A DNA stretch of 7,957 nt from contig CALHZE010000182.1 in assembly GCA_938040915.1 (NCBI GenBank), forward strand, positions 1 through 7,957. Direction: 5' to 3'. Below the pieces are notes generated by a model, which searched no databases, had not been told where the DNA came from, and was given only the letters and a program-made list of their open reading frames with translations. This DNA is from an uncultured Bacteroidia bacterium (GTDB taxonomy: Bacteria; Bacteroidota; Bacteroidia; Bacteroidales; CAJPTX01). The position numbers and the translations under genes are program-made. Positions 4,883-7,957 of this stretch are shown in pieces (within the stretch, counting starts at the first letter, position 1; each line of letters starts with the position of its first letter).

Positions 4883-7800
4883 TTAGTATCGAACTACCTT
4901 GACTGTCTTTTGCGAAGAGTTTGCCCCGTAGAAACGCGCAAAATAGATACCCGCTGGCAGAGCCTCGGTGTCCACTGTGACGTCATTTCCTTCCAAGAGC
5001 CCAGAACGTACCACAACACCCGAGCTGTTCACTAACTCGTAACGAACCACCACTGAGGTCGGATTGCCTAAGCGCAACTGCGTAGAGAACGGATTCGGCG
5101 CGACCACAATGCTCGACAATACGGCATCTTCTACCGCTTGTGGAGGCTGGTTGTTGTTGGGTTGCTGCGTAGACTTAGGAGTTACGGTTACGGTGCATGT
5201 AGCCTTCACGGTTGAGCGAGCGGCGCTAGTGACAGTCACCGTGACAGGAGTATTCTTAGGCGTTGCCTTTACCGCTACAAGCGTTACCTTCCCTTCGCTT
5301 ACTGTGGCTGTAACAAAGCCCTCGGGCTTCGCATCTATCGTTACATCCTTATCGACATTCTCCGTAGGCGTAATTTGAAGTGTAAGCTCCTCACTCGCCC
5401 CCTCTTGCAGGGTCGTCTCGTTCTTGCTCAGGGTGAGCGCAGTGGGAGCATTCCACAATACCGTTACGACACACGTCGCTGTCACAGCTGACGCCTTAGT
5501 ACTAGCAATGGTCACTGTCACGGGCGTTTCTTTCGGAGTGGGGCGTAACGCCTTAACGATAACACTCTCTTCTTGTAGCGTTGCTTCGACATAACCCTCT
5601 GGTTGGGCTGTTACCGTTAACCCCTTGTCTACGTAGATGCTAGGCGTAAAGTCTACAACAAGCGTTGATTCCCCATCTACATTGAGCTGCAGTGTGTTCT
5701 GACTTAACGTTAACTGCGTAGGCGCTGCAGGAGGGAGCACTGTTACTTGACAAGTAGCCGAAACGCTAGGCGCTTTCTCGCTTGTCACAACAATCTTGAC
5801 AGGTGTTGTCGTCGGCTTAAGTGCTGTTACGATTACCTGCGTATCATCTAACCTTGCCGTAACAAAACCTTCGGGCGATACAGAAAGGCTAACTCCCTGT
5901 TCCACGTACGTGTCTGGGGTAAAGGCTATGCCTAGCGTATTGCTTTCGCCCGCGTAGAGGCTGATCTCGTTCTTGCTCAGTTCTATTTTCGAGGGCACGC
6001 GAAGTGGCAATACCGTTACCTCACAGCTGGCTTTTATAGCGGGAGCTGCGACACTCGACACCGTAACCGTCACGGGCTGTCCGGCTGCGGTAGGCTTTTG
6101 GGCATTTATCAAGAGCTTATTTCCCTCTATGCGTGTGGTGACAAAACCTTCGGGGAGTGCCGATACGGTAACACGTGGGTCTACATTCTCCGTAGGCGCA
6201 AAGGTAAGTGTGAGTGTGGAACGCTGCCCAACGTAACGTTCGATCTTATCTTGGTTAAGCGAGAGCTGCGTAGGGATCTGAAGAGGACGAATCGTCACAT
6301 CGCAAGAGGCTTGGACGCTGGGATCTTTCTCACTCGTCACCACGACCTTTACGGGCGTACCTACTGGCGTAGGCTGGTCAAGCGCCACAATTGAAACCAC
6401 ACCGTCTTTCTCTGATACACTAACAAAGCCTTCCGGGAGTGCCGATACCAACACCTCGCGGAATACATATTGAGACGGCGTAAAGCCCACAGAGAGCTCG
6501 AGCTTTGTACCCACATAAAGAGCCACATCGTTTTCTGAGAGTGACAAATGCGTCGGAGCAACAACAGGAGGCGTTACCGTCACCTCACACCGTGCCTCTG
6601 CATCCCCATTCGTAGACTTGACGATAAGGGTTACTGACGTACCATCGGGGGTAGGTTGCAGCGCCTTGATGCGGAGCTCATCATCGTTCAGCTGTGTTAC
6701 CTCGATATACCCCGAGAGGTCTGTGGTAAACGTATAGCCTTTAAGTACATTCTCACTAGGTTCGTAGGTAACGGTTAGAGTCTGCTCTGTATCCTTTTCT
6801 AACGAAAGGGTGCTCTCACTGAGCGAGATCGTCTTCGGAGCGACAGGCTTAGGCGTTACCGTCACCTCACACCGTGCCTCTGCATCCCCATTCGTAGATT
6901 TTACCTTGAGCGTTACTGTCTTACCTGCGGGGGTAGCCTTAAGTGCCTTGACAAGGAGTTTATTCCCTTCTTGTTGCGTTACAGAGATATAATCGCTGGG
7001 GTCGTCTATGATTGTAACGGACTGATCCACATTCGTCTCTGGGTCAAAGGTAATGGTTAACATCTCTTGTTCCTCTTCCTGCATTACGAGGGTCTCCCTG
7101 CTCAGCGCTATGTCTTTGGGCGCTGGAAGAGGCAGAACTGTCACCTCGCAAATACCGCGAACAGTCTCATCTCGGTCGCTCGTGACAATCACTTTTATAG
7201 CCTTATTCCCTTCCACGAGGCGTTCTGCCTTGACCAAAACCGAACCATCTGCTTGCTGCTCTGCCGTTACGTAACCTGCGGGCTCGGTGGTGATTGTTAC
7301 CGCTTTGTCTACATCCATCTTCGGCTCGAAAGAGAGAGCAACTAAAGCACTTTGACTTATAGGTAACTCCAAAGTCGTTGGAGTGAGCTCGATATGTGTA
7401 GGCGGTATTTTCACTTTTCCCTTTACCGTCACTTGGCACGTTACCTCCTCGGCACTGCCGTGCGTAGCTTTTACCGTAAGGGTTACCGGCATACCATCAG
7501 GGGTAGGTTGCAGCGCCTTAATGTGTAGTGCATCATCGCCCTGCGATGTTACCTCGATATACCCCGAGAGGTCTGTGGTAAACGTATAACCCTTGAGTAC
7601 ACCCACTGAGGGTTCGTAGGTTACTGCCAAAGTCTGTTCATTTTCCTCATCTAACACAAGGTTATAACTGCTAAGCATAAGCTTACTAGGCGCAACGAGC
7701 TTATGGTCTACCGTCACTTGGCACGTTACCTCCTCGGCACTGCCGTGCGCTGCCTTGACGGTAAGGGTTACCGGCATACCTATAGTGGTAGGCTGCAGCG

Positions 7801-7957
7801 CCTTAATGTGTAGTGCATCATCGCCCTGCGATGTCACCTCGATATACCCTGGGAGGTCTGTGGTAAACGTATAGCCCTTGAGCACATCCTCTGAGGGTTC
7901 GTAGGTTACTGCCAAAGTCTGTTCACCCCTCTCATCTAACACAAGGTTGTTACTGCT
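4883..7957 (-). CDS. Large secreted Ig-like repeat protein with T9SS domain (5' partial)
   Basis: The frame is open through the right window edge. The GTG at 7940-7942 is an internal Val inside a repeat, since the five codons before it continue the repeat pattern, so the true start and signal peptide are outside. About 1024 residues are visible. They hold ten units of roughly 91-96 residues with the pattern A-P-T-x-L-x-L-S, then L-T-V-x-F-x-P near the middle, G-Y/F-V/I at a fixed point, and a close of C-x-V-T-V. This fits the bacterial Ig-like group 2 (BIG2) fold. A Gln/Asn/Pro-rich linker at about 5135-5180 separates them from an 83-residue T9SS tail ending K-V-V-R-Y. The protein is probably a long surface-exposed stalk or adhesin exported by the type IX system; any catalytic or binding head would be in the missing N-terminal part. 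It converges on the antiporter gene and shares the terminator at 4828-4863. Confidence 0.9.
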   Translation of the reverse strand, partial: SSNNLVLDERGEQTLAVTYEPSEDVLKGYTFTTDLPGYIEVTSQGDDALHIKALQPTTIGMPVTLTVKAAHGSAEEVTCQVTVDHKLVAPSKLMLSSYNLVLDEENEQTLAVTYEPSVGVLKGYTFTTDLSGYIEVTSQGDDALHIKALQPTPDGMPVTLTVKATHGSAEEVTCQVTVKGKVKIPPTHIELTPTTLELPISQSALVALSFEPKMDVDKAVTITTEPAGYVTAEQQADGSVLVKAERLVEGNKAIKVIVTSDRDETVRGICEVTVLPLPAPKDIALSRETLVMQEEEQEMLTITFDPETNVDQSVTIIDDPSDYISVTQQEGNKLLVKALKATPAGKTVTLKVKSTNGDAEARCEVTVTPKPVAPKTISLSESTLSLEKDTEQTLTVTYEPSENVLKGYTFTTDLSGYIEVTQLNDDELRIKALQPTPDGTSVTLIVKSTNGDAEARCEVTVTPPVVAPTHLSLSENDVALYVGTKLELSVGFTPSQYVFREVLVSALPEGFVSVSEKDGVVSIVALDQPTPVGTPVKVVVTSEKDPSVQASCDVTIRPLQIPTQLSLNQDKIERYVGQRSTLTLTFAPTENVDPRVTVSALPEGFVTTRIEGNKLLINAQKPTAAGQPVTVTVSSVAAPAIKASCEVTVLPLRVPSKIELSKNEISLYAGESNTLGIAFTPDTYVEQGVSLSVSPEGFVTARLDDTQVIVTALKPTTTPVKIVVTSEKAPSVSATCQVTVLPPAAPTQLTLSQNTLQLNVDGESTLVVDFTPSIYVDKGLTVTAQPEGYVEATLQEESVIVKALRPTPKETPVTVTIASTKASAVTATCVVTVLWNAPTALTLSKNETTLQEGASEELTLQITPTENVDKDVTIDAKPEGFVTATVSEGKVTLVAVKATPKNTPVTVTVTSAARSTVKATCTVTVTPKSTQQPNNNQPPQAVEDAVLSSIVVAPNPFSTQLRLGNPTSVVVRYELVNSSGVVVRSGLLEGNDVTVDTEALPAGIYFARFYGANSSQKTVKVVRY
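4886..5134 (-). other. Type A T9SS C-terminal sorting domain
   Basis: This 83-residue segment opens V-E-D-A-V-L-S-S-I-V-V-A-P-N-P-F and later shows L-P-A-G-I-Y-F-A-R and the basic end K-T-V-K-V-V-R-Y, the ordered blocks of the Por secretion tail. It has the same length and opening as the tail at 921-1169, with a diverged middle. It should direct outer-membrane passage by the type IX system and be cleaved on export. Confidence 0.93.
6569..6616 (-). repeat. 48-nt exact direct repeat, unit 5 copy (partner 6851-6898)
   Basis: Positions 6569-6616 are identical to 6851-6898 over 48 bases at a 282-bp offset. They encode the same closing stretch of units 5 and 4 (N-G-D-A-E-A-R-C-E-V-T-V with its flanks). 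Identity stops abruptly on both sides, although the units diverge much more elsewhere. Confidence 0.92.
6695..6736 (-). repeat. 42-nt exact direct repeat, unit 5 copy (partner 7547-7588)
   Basis: Positions 6695-6736 are identical to 7547-7588 over 42 bases at an 852-bp offset. They encode the Y-T-F-T-T-D-L-S-G-Y-I-E-V segment shared by units 5 and 2. Unit 1 carries nearly the same DNA at the matching place. Unit 4, the neighbour of unit 5, does not have it. Confidence 0.9.
7509..7549 (-). repeat. 41-nt exact direct repeat, unit 2 copy (partner 7794-7834)
   Basis: Positions 7509-7549 and 7794-7834 are identical over 41 bases at a 285-bp offset, exactly the spacing of units 1 and 2. The flanking DNA of both units is also close to identical across most of the unit, which marks this as the youngest duplication in the visible array. 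Confidence 0.9.

Larger units (their letters stand above)
5135..7957 (-). repeat. Tandem array of ten BIG2-like units
   Basis: Unit starts, read on the minus strand, are at 7693 (unit 2), 7405 (3), 7123 (4), 6841 (5), 6559 (6), 6274 (7), 5995 (8), 5725 (9) and 5449 (10). Unit 1 is cut by the window edge. The conserved Cys codons lie at 7721, 7436, 7148, 6869, 6587, 6302, 6023, 5750, 5471 and 5195 (left coordinate), giving periods of 95, 96, 93, 94, 95, 93, 91, 93 and 92 codons. Units 1 and 2 are nearly identical in DNA. Units 3 and 6-10 are well diverged. Unit 8 is the shortest, missing about three residues before its P-V-K-I-V-V strand. The linker at the low-coordinate end is included. Confidence 0.9.

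Noticed and set aside
5064..5378. Plus-strand open frames across the Ig-like gene (for example 5064-5378, 5973-6236, 7383-7589)
   Set aside because: They are antisense to a clear coding frame, share its repeat pattern in reverse, and have no starts, domains or spacing that suggest real genes.
7940..7942. GTG as start of the minus-strand gene
   Set aside because: It falls inside a repeat unit. The upstream codons keep the repeat consensus (S-x-N-L-V-L-D-E), so the gene begins outside the window.
5195..7957. Regular direct repeats that might be read as a CRISPR-like array
   Set aside because: The period is 273-288 bp, always a multiple of three, and the repeats lie within one continuous coding frame with graded divergence. 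They are protein domain repeats.

Overview
The window looks like chromosomal DNA of a Bacteroidota bacterium, most plausibly a Porphyromonas-like member of the Porphyromonadaceae. Three things point there. Both large surface proteins end in a type A Por-secretion (type IX, T9SS) C-terminal domain with the V-A-P-N-P-F motif. The one good promoter is of the Bacteroidota type (TTG, 20-bp spacer, TAGCTTTG). The base composition is close to balanced. The genus is an inference; the phylum is much firmer.

Layout. (1) Positions 3-1172 (+): 3' part of a secreted repeat protein made of 84-94-residue units closing on an E/I-M-P-x-x-D/N motif, then an 83-residue T9SS domain. (2) Positions 1173-1678: a 506-bp gap with a perfect 18-bp-stem terminator, two copies of a short G6A...TTTTCC motif, a promoter and a leader of about 155 nt. 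(3) Positions 1679-4801 (+): a tight four-gene run: STAS-domain anti-anti-sigma-like protein, XRE-type HTH protein with an unassigned C-terminal region, ribonuclease Z, and a CPA-type cation/proton antiporter. Gaps are 32 bp, a 1-bp overlap, and 5 bp, so one transcript is likely. (4) Positions 4802-4882: a hairpin that can end transcription from both sides. (5) Positions 4883-7957 (-): 3' part of a very long secreted protein, with ten Ig-like (BIG2-like) repeats visible, a Pro/Asn/Gln-rich linker and a second 83-residue T9SS domain. Its 5' end lies beyond the window.

How the parts fit. The central operon looks like housekeeping and regulation: tRNA 3'-end maturation, ion/pH homeostasis and two possible regulators. 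It sits between two convergent genes for large T9SS-exported surface proteins whose export domains have equal length and share their first motif. The most interesting signals are the recombination footprints in the Ig-like array (a young duplication of units 1 and 2, and a chimeric unit 5), the single Cys kept in every unit, the long leader of the operon, and the grouping of STAS and XRE proteins with RNase Z. I do not see a clear defence system, mobile element, CRISPR array, tRNA or rRNA.
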